From NCBI GenBank assembly GCA_937873535.1, contig CALMYA010000023.1, positions 1-21,978 on the forward strand: a DNA stretch of 21,978 nt, given 5' to 3'. This stretch comes from an uncultured bacterium (lineage in GTDB: Bacteria; Patescibacteriota; Minisyncoccia; Phycocordibacterales; CAIZLB01). Positions 1 through 6,778 of this stretch are shown piece by piece. Within the stretch, counting starts at the first letter, position 1; each line of letters begins with the position of its first letter. The translations under genes were made by a program, and so were the position numbers. The notes under the pieces were generated by a model. The model was not told the DNA's origin, made no database searches, and saw nothing but the letters and a program-made list of their open reading frames with translations.

Positions 1-636
1 ATTGGTGTAGAGCCAGAAGGGGCGCCGTCGATGTCGGAAGCGTTGAAGTGCGGCAAGGTAGTGACCCTAGAGAATGTAGATAAATTTATTGATGGAGCTG
101 CGGTGAAAACTGTCGGGCATCTTACCTTTGAAGCTAGCCAGCCACATATAGACGCAATGCTACTTATTCCTGAAGGAAAAGTTTGCGAAGAAATGGTGTC
201 GCTTTACCAAAGCGACGGAATTATTGCCGAACCTGCTGGCGCATTGTCGGTGGCCGGGCTTGATGAAATTAAAGATAAAATAAAAGGTAAAACCGTGGTG
301 TGCGTGGTGAGTGGTGGAAACAACGACATATCACGCTACCCTGAAATAATGGAACGAAGCCTCATTTACAAAGGCCTCAAGCATTATTTTCTTGTAGAGT
401 TTTCTCAGCGACCCGGCGCTTTGCGCGAATATTTAGACGGCGTGCTCGGCAAAAATGACGACATAACATTGTTCGAATACATAAAGAAAAGTAATAAAGA
501 GAGAGGGCCAGCATTGGTCGGCATAGAACTTTCGTACAAAAAAGACCTTGAGCCGCTGCTTACGCGAATGAATACCAGCGGCCTTAAATATGAAGTGCTA
601 GATAAGAGTAGCCCGATATACCGATTTTTGGTTTAA
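1..636 (+). CDS. ilvA: Threonine dehydratase, C-terminal part (5' truncated by window)
   Basis: The frame is open from base 1, so the gene starts before the window; the ATG at 31 is internal. The visible 211 residues start with IGVEPEGAPSM, a typical stretch of PLP-dependent threonine dehydratase. The end of the catalytic domain follows, with VSGGNND, the glycine-rich phosphate-binding type motif. From about residue 125 comes a single ACT-like regulatory domain (KHYFLVEFSQRPGALREYL, NDDITLFEY, GPALVGIEL). This one-ACT architecture matches the shorter Bacillus-type IlvA rather than the two-ACT E. coli type. The enzyme deaminates threonine to 2-oxobutyrate in the cytosol, the entry to isoleucine synthesis. 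No other ilv or leu gene is visible here, so it could also act catabolically. The downstream EVE gene starts 18 nt after the stop. Confidence 0.93.
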   Translation: MGVEPEGAPSMSEALKCGKVVTLENVDKFIDGAAVKTVGHLTFEASQPHIDAMLLIPEGKVCEEMVSLYQSDGIIAEPAGALSVAGLDEIKDKIKGKTVVCVVSGGNNDISRYPEIMERSLIYKGLKHYFLVEFSQRPGALREYLDGVLGKNDDITLFEYIKKSNKERGPALVGIELSYKKDLEPLLTRMNTSGLKYEVLDKSSPIYRFLV

Positions 637-654
637 GTAAAACGCACAAATAAC

Positions 655-1140
655 ATGAACTACTGGCTCATAAAATCTGAACCCGACTGCTATTCTATCG
701 ACGACCTGAAACGCGACGGCGTCGAACCGTGGTCGGGTGTGCGGAACTTTCAGGCCAGAAACCATATGCGCGACGGCATGAAGGTCGGCGATCTGGCGCT
801 CTTTCATCATTCAAGCTCGAAACCAACCGGCGTGTACGGCATCGCGAAAGTTGCGAGCAAGCCGTATAAAGATAAAACGGCCCTCGACCCGAAGGACGAA
901 CATTATGAGCCGAAGTCTGAATGGGTTTGCGTCGACATGAAATTCGTCAAAAAACTGCCGCGCCCCGTTTCGCTCGAAGAAATGAAGCGCGACCCGAAGC
1001 TCAAAGGAATTCTCGTGGCGCGCCGAGGTCAAAGGCTTTCAATTATGCCCGTAAGCGAAAAGCATTTTAAGAGGGTGGTGGAAATGGGCTCAAAAATGGG
1101 TGGAAAAAAGATGAGCGCAAAAGCAGGTTCGAAGGCGTGA
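655..1140 (+). CDS. EVE domain-containing protein
   Basis: A 161-residue soluble protein. The start MNYWLIKSEPDCYSIDDL, followed by PWSGVRNFQARNHMR and VGDLALFHHS, is the standard opening of the EVE domain family (thymocyte nuclear protein 1-like, PUA-like fold). The middle contains the SEWVCVDMKFVKKLPRPVSL strand region, then LSIMPVSEKHFKRVV near residue 140. EVE domains are known to bind modified bases in nucleic acids. In bacteria they occur beside restriction systems or as stand-alone proteins, and this one is stand-alone. The last 15 or so residues are Lys/Gly/Ser-rich and add a basic tail. The gene follows ilvA by 18 nt and may be cotranscribed with it. The precise ligand cannot be read from the sequence. 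Confidence 0.9.
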   Translation: MNYWLIKSEPDCYSIDDLKRDGVEPWSGVRNFQARNHMRDGMKVGDLALFHHSSSKPTGVYGIAKVASKPYKDKTALDPKDEHYEPKSEWVCVDMKFVKKLPRPVSLEEMKRDPKLKGILVARRGQRLSIMPVSEKHFKRVVEMGSKMGGKKMSAKAGSKA

Positions 1141-1157
1141 AAAAATGAATTTTATTT

Positions 1158-1166
1158 TGATATACT
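1158..1166 (+). promoter_or_regulatory. Extended -10 promoter (TGA-TATACT) for the 1175 gene
   Basis: TATACT at 1161-1166 is preceded by TGA (TGN extension). The ATG lies only 8 nt after the hexamer, so transcription would start within a few bases of the start codon. No convincing -35 box is seen. Confidence 0.5.
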
Positions 1167-1174
1167 AAACATCG

Positions 1175-1495
1175 ATGAGACACATACTTCCTACAGCTGA
1201 AGACATTCACCCTATTGCCCAGGTTGTTAACATTCAAGAAGAAAAGAAAATTGAAAAAGAGGCGCAGGCATTGGTTGAACTTCACGATTTCATTAAAAGC
1301 CACCCAGATAGCCCAGTAAAAGAAATTGCAAGGTTTATGCCGCCAGTCGACGCTAGGGCCGTAAGCAAAGCAATTCAAATGCTTGCTATACGCGACCAAC
1401 ATATTACTCAAGAAGAAAAAGACAAGACGAAAGCCGAGGCCGAGTCTATAGAAGTTAGTCCGCTTGTTGGAAGGTGGGGGTTAAAAAGTAAATAA
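1175..1495 (+). CDS. Hypothetical small protein, possible winged-helix fold
   Basis: A 106-residue, charged, soluble protein that I do not recognise. Residues about 32-75 (LVELHDFIKSHPDSPVKEIA, then DARAVSKAIQMLAIRDQHI) read as three helices with the spacing of a small winged-helix or helix-turn-helix unit: helix, SPVKEIA helix, then a recognition-like helix with 'leucine then charged turn'. This is pattern inference only. The flanks are acidic/lysine-rich helices. The gene has its own extended -10 box immediately upstream. It ends 3 nt before the next start (1499), so it is probably cotranscribed with the membrane protein that follows. It could be a small regulator or an adaptor for that membrane protein. 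Confidence 0.75.
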   Translation: MRHILPTAEDIHPIAQVVNIQEEKKIEKEAQALVELHDFIKSHPDSPVKEIARFMPPVDARAVSKAIQMLAIRDQHITQEEKDKTKAEAESIEVSPLVGRWGLKSK

Positions 1496-1498
1496 ACA

Positions 1499-2104
1499 AT
1501 GTTTGAAACTAAAATAATAATTGCAATTTTCGCCTCAATTCTTGCTTTCGTCGGCAACATTTCGTATTTAAAAGATATTTTTAAAGGAAGGGTAAAGCCT
1601 CACCCCTACACTTGGTTTATTTGGTCTATAGTTTCTATGACAACATTTTTTGGTGGTTTGGCCGAAGGCGCCGGTATTGGGGCATTGCCTACGGGAATTG
1701 CCGAAGGTTTTACAATTATTATTTTTCTCTTCTCTTTAAAATTTCTTTTTCACGGCCATAAGGGTAGCGCCGGGCACATAAAGCACATTCAAAAAACTGA
1801 TCATTATTTTCTTGCCGTTGCATTGCTAGGTCTCATCCCGTGGGCACTTACCAAAGATCCAACTATTTCTGTTGTTATTGTGGTAACCATAGACGTAATA
1901 GCATTCATTCCTACATTGCGTAAAACATGGTTGCAACCTGAAACTGAAGAGCCCACTTTATACAGCATGAATGTCGGCAGACACATACTTACACTATTTT
2001 CGCTTGGCTCATATAATATTGCCACCACAATTCATTCAATTGCCATGATATGCACGAATTCTCTTATAGTGGCTTTTCTATTGAAAAAAAAGCGTAGCAA
2101 TTAA
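1499..2104 (+). CDS. Multi-pass membrane protein, PQ-loop/SemiSWEET-like repeats possible
   Basis: A 201-residue hydrophobic protein with about six or seven membrane segments (for example residues 5-22, 38-55, 65-84, 102-115, 121-139 and 165-195). Two places show a similar arrangement: near the N-terminus GNISYLKDIFKGRVKPHPYT followed by WFIWS, and near residue 138 FIPTLRKTWLQPETEEPTLY. A 'hydrophobic helix, P/K-rich hinge, next helix' arrangement of this type occurs in PQ-loop and SemiSWEET carriers. The similarity is by eye and not decisive. The gene follows the 1175 gene by 3 nt, suggesting an operon. No substrate can be assigned. A lysine-rich C-terminus (KKKRSN) is probably cytoplasmic. 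Confidence 0.8.
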   Translation: MFETKIIIAIFASILAFVGNISYLKDIFKGRVKPHPYTWFIWSIVSMTTFFGGLAEGAGIGALPTGIAEGFTIIIFLFSLKFLFHGHKGSAGHIKHIQKTDHYFLAVALLGLIPWALTKDPTISVVIVVTIDVIAFIPTLRKTWLQPETEEPTLYSMNVGRHILTLFSLGSYNIATTIHSIAMICTNSLIVAFLLKKKRSN

Positions 2105-2116
2105 CTTTGGGTTCTT

Positions 2117-2125
2117 TGGTATACT
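2117..2125 (+). promoter_or_regulatory. Extended -10 promoter (TGG-TATACT) for the 2132 gene
   Basis: TATACT at 2120-2125 with TGG directly upstream. The ATG at 2132 is 6 nt downstream, which is leaderless geometry. No clear -35 box. Confidence 0.5.
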
Positions 2126-2131
2126 AGATTT

Positions 2132-2392
2132 ATGAAAAAACTCTGGTTCAAAAGAAAAACATACGGCTGGGGCTGGACGCCTTGTACATGGGAAGGCTGG
2201 CTCTCGATATTTGTGTATGTGGTGCTAATAACTATGTTTGCACTCAATATTAATGAGAATATGCCGGCTCGAGAAGGTATCCCTACATTTATATTGCCTG
2301 TAGTAGTTCTTACCTTAGCCCTAATTTACCTTGCATATAAAAAGGGTGAAAAGCCGCGCTGGCAGTGGGGGAAAGACGACAGCGAAAAATAG
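2132..2392 (+). CDS. Small two-TM membrane protein, hypothetical
   Basis: An 86-residue protein. It opens with a basic, tryptophan-rich cytoplasmic stretch (WFKRKTYGWGWTPCTWEGWL). Two membrane helices follow (about residues 24-40 and 51-69), then a charged tail with KKGEKPRWQWGK. The Trp/Gly-rich start and the GEKPRW tail resemble small hypothetical proteins often annotated in candidate-phyla genomes, but I know no function for them. The two Trp-rich segments flank the helices and would sit at the membrane interface. It has its own extended -10 promoter 6 nt upstream. The next gene starts 77 nt after the stop. Confidence 0.75.
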   Translation: MKKLWFKRKTYGWGWTPCTWEGWLSIFVYVVLITMFALNINENMPAREGIPTFILPVVVLTLALIYLAYKKGEKPRWQWGKDDSEK

Positions 2393-2394
2393 GG

Positions 2395-2446
2395 TATAAT
2401 ACTTCCTGCATACCATTCAGGCATTACTACTTAAAAACCCCTGAAT
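2395..2446 (+). promoter_or_regulatory. -10 box and leader hairpin upstream of first M14 gene
   Basis: TATAAT at 2395-2400 overlaps the end of the preceding gene. The roughly 65-nt leader to the ATG at 2470 contains an inverted repeat, ATTCAGG (2415-2421) and CCTGAAT (2440-2446), with an 18-nt loop. The promoter hexamer is perfect but no -35 box is evident. The hairpin is weak. Confidence 0.4.
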
Positions 2447-2469
2447 TTAAGCATATAAATACAAAACAT

Positions 2470-3420
2470 ATGAAAAACGCTATTACAATATTGGTGGTCG
2501 TGGTAATACTGGCAGTGCTGGGTTACGGTATATATGCTCTAAATACAGGAACGGGAAGCCCGGCTGAAAATGCTACTTCAACGGCAAATGGCCAGCCAGA
2601 TAACAGCTTGCCCGATGCGGCTAAAGGAGCACCAACAACAGGAACCTCTACATCAAATACTTCTGCAAACGCAGAGCCGAGCGAAATGGTTATAGGCAAG
2701 TCGGTTGAAGGTCGCGACATTGTTGCCTACAACTTTGGTACAGGCGATACACAAGTTCTATTTATAGGAGGTATTCATGGCGGGTACTCATGGGTTGCAG
2801 CCGATGTTGCATTTAAGGCTATCGATTATTTCAAGGAAAACCCGAGTGTCATTCCGGCTAATGTAAAAGTGACGGTAATTCCCAACTTAAACCCCGACGG
2901 ACTCTTTGATGCAGTTAATAAAGAAGGTCGTTTTGTAAAAGCTGATGTAACAACATCACAAACAGCGCTTGTTGCCAGCCGATTCAACGCAAACAAAGTA
3001 GACCTAAGCCGTAACTTCGATTGTAATTGGAAAGCAACGGGCACATGGCAAACAAAAGCAGTAAGTGGTGGTACCGCGGCATTTTCTGAGCCAGAAAGTT
3101 TGGCTATCAAAAATTATGTAGAAGCGCATAACATAAGCGCGGCAGTTGTTTGGTACAGTTCAGCGGGCGGAGTATACGCTTCAAGTTGCGGCAGTGGTAT
3201 CCTTCCTGAAACAAAAACTATTACAGACATTTACGCCAATGCATCTGGCTACACCGCGCATCAAACATTCGATGCATACACTACAACTGGTGATATTGTG
3301 AACTGGCTTGCAAAGGCTAATGTGCCTGCAATTAGCGTTCTTTTAAAGACTCACACGAGCGCCGACTGGTCTGAAAACAAAAAGGGTATAGACGCGCTTC
3401 TTTCTCACTACGCTAAATAA
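2470..3420 (+). CDS. M14-family peptidase-like protein, predicted inactive (pseudoenzyme)
   Basis: A 316-residue protein starting at the ATG at 2470, where an N-terminal membrane anchor (MKNAITILVVVVILAVLGYG) begins. The frame is open further upstream, but that extension overlaps the 2132 gene and would put a non-hydrophobic stretch before the anchor. A Ser/Thr/Ala-rich linker runs to about residue 70, followed by an M14 zinc-carboxypeptidase fold. It aligns nearly colinearly with the next gene (shared GGIHGGY, NPDG, RFNANKVDL, RNFDC, GTAAFSEPES, YASGY-like segments). The key residues have changed: the zinc-ligand Glu of HGGYE is Ser107, the second zinc His (WHS) is Tyr229 (WYS), and the catalytic Glu (VELTTHT) is Leu291 (VLLKTHT). 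His103 and the substrate-binding RNF motif remain. It probably binds peptides or cell-wall fragments outside the membrane without cleaving them. That role is inferred; the substitutions are read directly. Confidence 0.88.
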   Translation: MKNAITILVVVVILAVLGYGIYALNTGTGSPAENATSTANGQPDNSLPDAAKGAPTTGTSTSNTSANAEPSEMVIGKSVEGRDIVAYNFGTGDTQVLFIGGIHGGYSWVAADVAFKAIDYFKENPSVIPANVKVTVIPNLNPDGLFDAVNKEGRFVKADVTTSQTALVASRFNANKVDLSRNFDCNWKATGTWQTKAVSGGTAAFSEPESLAIKNYVEAHNISAAVVWYSSAGGVYASSCGSGILPETKTITDIYANASGYTAHQTFDAYTTTGDIVNWLAKANVPAISVLLKTHTSADWSENKKGIDALLSHYAK

Positions 3421-3459
3421 AACGCAACACAAACGAAGGCGAATCAAGTCAAATAAATA

Positions 3460-4374
3460 ATGCGACCTACTACTAAAAGTAATGGATGGATTAAATGGGT
3501 CGTTGGGGCGATTGTTATTATGGTTGTTGCCGCTGTAAGTGTGTATGCATTTTTAAGCTTAAGCTCGCAAAAAGAAGTAAAGCCCGAGCCAGTTGTAGAA
3601 AGGCCTAAGGTGGTTGAAACTGTGGGCGCAGTAAAAACAGTTATTGGCACATCGGTAGAAGGCAGAAAGATTGAAGCGTATGCATACGGGAAAGGCGAAA
3701 CACACATAGCTTTTGTAGGCGGCATTCATGGCGGCTACGAATGGAATAGTGTTGTATTGGCATACGAATTTCTTAGCTACCTCGATGCGCATCCTGAAGT
3801 TATTCCAAAAAACTTAACTATAACAGTGGTGCCTTCGGCTAACCCCGATGGCTTGTATAGCGTGGTTAAAAAAGAAGGCCGCGTTGCTGCCGCCGACTTC
3901 GCCAAAATTTCTTCTGACGCTACAATTCCTGGCCGATTCAATGCTAACAAAGTAGACTTGAACCGTAACTTCGATTGCAAATGGCAGCCGAAAAGTACCT
4001 GGAAGAGTAAAACTGTAAGCGCCGGCACTGCGGCGTTTTCAGAACCAGAGTCGGTTGCTATTCGAAGTTTCGTTAGCGCATTTAAACCAGTAGCAGTTGT
4101 GTTTTGGCATAGCCAAGGTGGCAATGTGTATGCATCTCGATGCGAAGACGGCACCCTTCCTGAAACTTTGGCCATTATGAAAACCTATGCACGCGCTTCG
4201 GGTTACAATGCCGTTGAAACATTCTCGGCATATGCCACAACCGGTGACGCCGACGCTTGGCTCGCATCCATTAATATTCCTGCAATTACAGTTGAACTTA
4301 CGACGCATACAACAATAGAATGGGAAAAGAATTTGGCGGGGTTTAAGGCGGTTTTGGGGTATTATACTAGGTAA
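3460..4374 (+). CDS. Membrane-anchored M14-family zinc carboxypeptidase-like protein
   Basis: A 304-residue protein with one N-terminal membrane helix (about residues 10-30, WVVGAIVIMVVAAVSVYAF), a short linker, and an extracytoplasmic M14 peptidase domain. The catalytic set looks intact: His90 and Glu94 in HGGYEWN, the RNF motif in DLNRNFDCKW, His217 in FWHSQGG, and Glu279 in ITVELTTHT near the C-terminus. The HxxxE spacing of the first zinc motif differs from the classical HxxE but fits a HGGYE subgroup. The likely role is trimming C-terminal residues from peptides, possibly peptidoglycan stems, at the cell surface; the substrate is not readable. It lies 39 nt after its degenerate paralogue with no promoter visible between them, so the two are probably cotranscribed after a tandem duplication. 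Start chosen as the first ATG before the anchor. Confidence 0.9.
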   Translation: MRPTTKSNGWIKWVVGAIVIMVVAAVSVYAFLSLSSQKEVKPEPVVERPKVVETVGAVKTVIGTSVEGRKIEAYAYGKGETHIAFVGGIHGGYEWNSVVLAYEFLSYLDAHPEVIPKNLTITVVPSANPDGLYSVVKKEGRVAAADFAKISSDATIPGRFNANKVDLNRNFDCKWQPKSTWKSKTVSAGTAAFSEPESVAIRSFVSAFKPVAVVFWHSQGGNVYASRCEDGTLPETLAIMKTYARASGYNAVETFSAYATTGDADAWLASINIPAITVELTTHTTIEWEKNLAGFKAVLGYYTR

Positions 4375-4390
4375 ATGCAAAATTACTTTT

Positions 4391-4912
4391 ATGAGCAGCA
4401 ACAATATAATTCCAGAATTTGGTACCAAAAGAGAAAACGAAGAGCGGCGTGATGGCGGCTGTGGTATTGTTTTTGACCCAAAAACTCAACTATATGCTGT
4501 AGGTAAACAGCATGAAAACGGTTCATTTAGGTTATTTTCTGGCGGTGTAAGTGATGATGAGGATATTAAAGTGGAAATACTGAGAGAAGTAACAGAAGAA
4601 AGCGGCCTTTATGATTTTTTATATGTAGAAAAAATTGGTGAGGCTTTAACCCATTATTATAATACATTGAGAAAAGTAAATCGCGTTGCGCTTGCAACTT
4701 GTTTTCTAGTGGTATTGAACAGCTCAAGCCTCAAACCTGTTGAACTTGAAGAACATGAAAAATTTTCTTTGGTGTGGGCGACAGCCGAAGAAATTCTGAA
4801 CGATTGGAAGGCTCGCAATGAGAATAAAGATAACGACCACTGGATTCATTTTATGGAGAAAGCTGTGATTAAAATACATGAGTTGGGATATGATACATTA
4901 AAAGCCTTATGA
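4391..4912 (+). CDS. Nudix hydrolase
   Basis: A 173-residue cytosolic protein. Residues about 51-73 match the Nudix box GX5EX7REUXEEXGU exactly: the first G of GGVSDDE, then seven residues, then REVTEESGL. The metal-binding glutamates are all present. The N-terminal RRDGGCGIVF strand and the later LATCFLVVL strand complete the usual Nudix fold. These enzymes hydrolyse nucleoside-diphosphate-linked compounds; the substrate cannot be inferred. The stop codon overlaps the start of the HAD phosphatase gene (ATGA at 4909-4912), indicating translational coupling and a possibly shared nucleotide-housekeeping role. A TATACT box (4363-4368) at the end of the preceding gene may give it a separate promoter. 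Confidence 0.92.
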   Translation: MSSNNIIPEFGTKRENEERRDGGCGIVFDPKTQLYAVGKQHENGSFRLFSGGVSDDEDIKVEILREVTEESGLYDFLYVEKIGEALTHYYNTLRKVNRVALATCFLVVLNSSSLKPVELEEHEKFSLVWATAEEILNDWKARNENKDNDHWIHFMEKAVIKIHELGYDTLKAL

Positions 4913-5562
4913 CACCGACAATGAAAGTAATAATCTTCGACATGGACGGCGTTATATTCGACACAGTTGCGACGTCGCAGCAGTATCTTATGCAGCAATT
5001 TCCAAGTGCGACGGCTGAAATGCAAAAAGAGCTTCTGACCGGAAATTTTCACGAAGAGCTTCAAAAATTCAAGGCAACGAATGCTCCAAAAGCTGAAACA
5101 GAAGAAGAAATTGAAGCCCGAAAAGCGGCGTATTCGCTCAAAAAACTTGGAGCCAAAATGTACGATGGAATGCATGACCTTCTGCATGAGTTACACGAGA
5201 AGGGGTATATTTTGGTTTTAAATACATCGGCTTTGCCGCGTAACACTGTGCCATTGCTCGAAAAAGCAGATATTGCACGCATATTTGATTTCGTTGCCGC
5301 TTCAGATGTTTCAAAAAGTAAAGTAGACAAATTTAAGATTATCGAAGAAAAATACGACGTTAGCAAAGACCAACTTTTGTTTGTAACCGATACATTGGGG
5401 GATATTCGAGAGGCTGATACTGCGGGCATTCCAACCGTGGCCGTAACATGGGGAGCGCATGACCACTCGTTCTTTGGTAGGGAACCGCATGCGAATCTGA
5501 AGGGTATAGTTGATTCGGTCGAGGAGTTAAGGGAGTTTATTTACGAAAATGTAGCCATTTAG
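4909..5562 (+). CDS. HAD-superfamily hydrolase (phosphatase-like)
   Basis: A 217-residue soluble protein with all four HAD motifs: I, FDMDGVIFDT with nucleophile Asp11 and Asp13; II, VLNTSALPRN; III, Lys in SKSKVDKFKII; IV, VTDTLGDIREADTAG. The helical cap lies between motifs I and II (about residues 18-90), the arrangement of subfamily I phosphatases of the phosphoglycolate phosphatase/beta-phosphoglucomutase type. The substrate is unknown. The start at 4909 overlaps the Nudix stop. A second ATG at 4921 (MKVIIFDMDG) would give a more typical N-terminus, so the true start could be either one. The pairing with a Nudix hydrolase suggests dephosphorylation of small nucleotide or sugar phosphates. 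Confidence 0.9.
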   Translation: MTPTMKVIIFDMDGVIFDTVATSQQYLMQQFPSATAEMQKELLTGNFHEELQKFKATNAPKAETEEEIEARKAAYSLKKLGAKMYDGMHDLLHELHEKGYILVLNTSALPRNTVPLLEKADIARIFDFVAASDVSKSKVDKFKIIEEKYDVSKDQLLFVTDTLGDIREADTAGIPTVAVTWGAHDHSFFGREPHANLKGIVDSVEELREFIYENVAI

Positions 5563-5564
5563 TT

Positions 5565-5570
5565 TATACT
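5565..5570 (+). promoter_or_regulatory. -10 box (TATACT) for the 5578 gene
   Basis: TATACT ends 7 nt before the ATG at 5578, which is leaderless geometry. No TGN extension and no clear -35 box. Confidence 0.4.
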
Positions 5571-5577
5571 TATATAT

Positions 5578-6017
5578 ATGAACAAAGATATCCTCGAATA
5601 CCTCAACACCCAGCGCATCTCTGTTCTTGCCGTTGAAATGCCCGACGGTTCGCCGCACGCCGCGACGGTGCACTTTGCTCATACAAGTGAGCCCTTTCTT
5701 TTATTTTTGAAACAGATAGCGAATACCGCAAAAGCCAGGCGCTGCTCGGCGGCAATAAAAGCCGCGCGTCGCTTGTGGTCGGTTTTCATGAAGAGAACCC
5801 CAAGACCCTTCAGCTCGACGGCGAGGTAAGTCTTATTAAAAAAGACGACATGCAGAGCGCCGCTTTAATAGAGCTGTACCTGAACAAGTTTCCCGAGAAA
5901 AAAGAAAAGGCCAAAGGCCCGAACGTTATTTTCTTTACTTTTACTCCGACGTGGTGGAGATTTACAGATTTCACAAGGCCGGAAGGGAAGCTTATTTTGT
6001 TGTCGAATGGGAAGTAA
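5578..6017 (+). pseudogene. Pyridoxamine 5'-phosphate oxidase-like (FMN split barrel), frameshifted
   Basis: The first frame gives MNKDILEYLNTQRISVLAVE and AATVHFAHTSEPFLLF, the first strands of a PNPOx-like FMN-binding split barrel. From about 5706 the expected protein continues in the -1 frame (FETDSEYRKSQALLGGNKSR, ASLVVGFHEENPKTLQLDGEV) to the stop at 6015-6017. The break falls in a run of five T at 5704-5708; one additional T would restore a single frame of about 146 residues, the normal size for the family. The downstream half includes a Trp-rich end (FTPTWWRFTDF) typical of these proteins. The cause may be a real one-base deletion, an assembly error at the homopolymer, or slippage. Codon-level conservation on both sides of the break favours an error or a very recent mutation. 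Confidence 0.8.
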
Positions 6018-6032
6018 CTAGTTTTGTCAGCC

Positions 6033-6060
6033 TTGCCAATTAAATTTCTAATGTTATTCT
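6033..6060 (+). promoter_or_regulatory. Candidate promoter for the 6101 gene
   Basis: TTGCCA at 6033-6038 and TATTCT at 6055-6060 are 16 nt apart, with a leader of about 35 nt to the ATG at 6101. This is the only gene here with a recognisable -35/-10 pair apart from lexA. Weak evidence. Confidence 0.3.
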
Positions 6061-6100
6061 ATGCGCAGAAAGCAGGGCACAACAACCCTTACAACAGCAT

Positions 6101-6658
6101 ATGAACCCACCAGAAGTGACCACCGCCAATTCAGTACAACCAGCTAGCTCAATACCCGAAGAAGCTCTCCCATCAACACGCCTTAATCTCGTCGACACTT
6201 TTGCAGACCCAGGGGTATTCCCTAAAGTCCTCGTAAAAATAGGCTATACCCTCGTTTTTCTCGACTTAGCGAGCGTAGTGGACCTGAGCTGCAACGGTCA
6301 GCATTTGCCCGTCGCCATTTACGGCTGGTACCTTGACGAGGACCTTAACCTCCTCAAGTCAGATCCAAACGCTCCAGACTTTTTTCCGGATGCATCGGAA
6401 AAGCCTCATACAGGAGAACGCCTTCTGTTTGTCATGAGTATTGGAGCAAGCTCTTCCAAAAGTTACAGCCTACATGGGCTAAGGGCTTCTGGTGTTGCGT
6501 ACAACAATAGTCACCAGGTTACAGGTTTCGGCCCGTACGCCGTCAGCAACCGTTTTATTGTCTGGAAGATGTCGGACCGGCATAAGCATGCCATCGCGAA
6601 ATCTAACCGCAGTGACAGCGACAGCAGTACCAGTACCAGTGACAGCGACAACAAATAG
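6101..6658 (+). CDS. Hypothetical protein with Ser/Asp low-complexity tail
   Basis: A 185-residue protein that I do not recognise. Residues 1-30 are Pro/Ser/Thr-rich and probably disordered. The core (about 35-155) mixes strand-like hydrophobic runs (VLVKIGYTLVFLDLASVV, LPVAIYGWYL, RLLFVMSIGA, FGPYAVSNRFIVWKM), suggesting a small beta-rich domain. There is no signal peptide or membrane helix. The last 18 or so residues are a Ser/Asp/Thr tail encoded by imperfect DNA repeats; CAGTGACAGCGACA occurs at 6610-6623 and again at 6637-6650. The gene stands alone between the broken PNPOx-like gene and the M32 peptidase, with its own candidate promoter and terminator. It has a somewhat more GC-rich codon choice than genes further right. 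Confidence 0.7.
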   Translation: MNPPEVTTANSVQPASSIPEEALPSTRLNLVDTFADPGVFPKVLVKIGYTLVFLDLASVVDLSCNGQHLPVAIYGWYLDEDLNLLKSDPNAPDFFPDASEKPHTGERLLFVMSIGASSSKSYSLHGLRASGVAYNNSHQVTGFGPYAVSNRFIVWKMSDRHKHAIAKSNRSDSDSSTSTSDSDNK

Positions 6659-6692
6659 CAAGATGCGACCACGACCCGCATTTTGTCAGACG

Positions 6693-6719
6693 AGCCCCAG
6701 CGATAATTTCAATGGGGCT
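6693..6719 (+). terminator. Rho-independent terminator-like hairpin after 6101 gene
   Basis: AGCCCCA (6693-6699) pairs with TGGGGCT (6713-6719) across a 13-nt loop, followed by a broken T-rich stretch to 6730. The stem is perfect but the U-tract is interrupted. Confidence 0.5.
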
Positions 6720-6742
6720 TTCGTACTTTTAGGGTCATAACG

Positions 6743-6748
6743 TATAAT
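6743..6748 (+). promoter_or_regulatory. -10 box (TATAAT) for M32 peptidase
   Basis: A perfect TATAAT lies 30 nt before the ATG at 6779, just after the terminator of the previous gene. No clear -35 box. Confidence 0.45.
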
Positions 6749-6778
6749 CAGAAGTGCGAACTAATTCTCGAACAAAAC

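Noticed and set aside
2365..2469. Upstream start of the first M14 gene at 2365
   Set aside because: It overlaps the 2132 gene and adds a non-hydrophobic stretch before the membrane anchor. The ATG at 2470 begins the anchor directly.
4039..4428. Long minus-strand ORF across the end of the second M14 gene
   Set aside because: It is antisense to a well-supported M14 gene and carries no recognisable protein features.
5700..5712. Programmed -1 frameshifting in the PNPOx-like gene
   Set aside because: The site is not a canonical slippery heptamer, no stimulatory hairpin is evident, and family members are normally single-frame.
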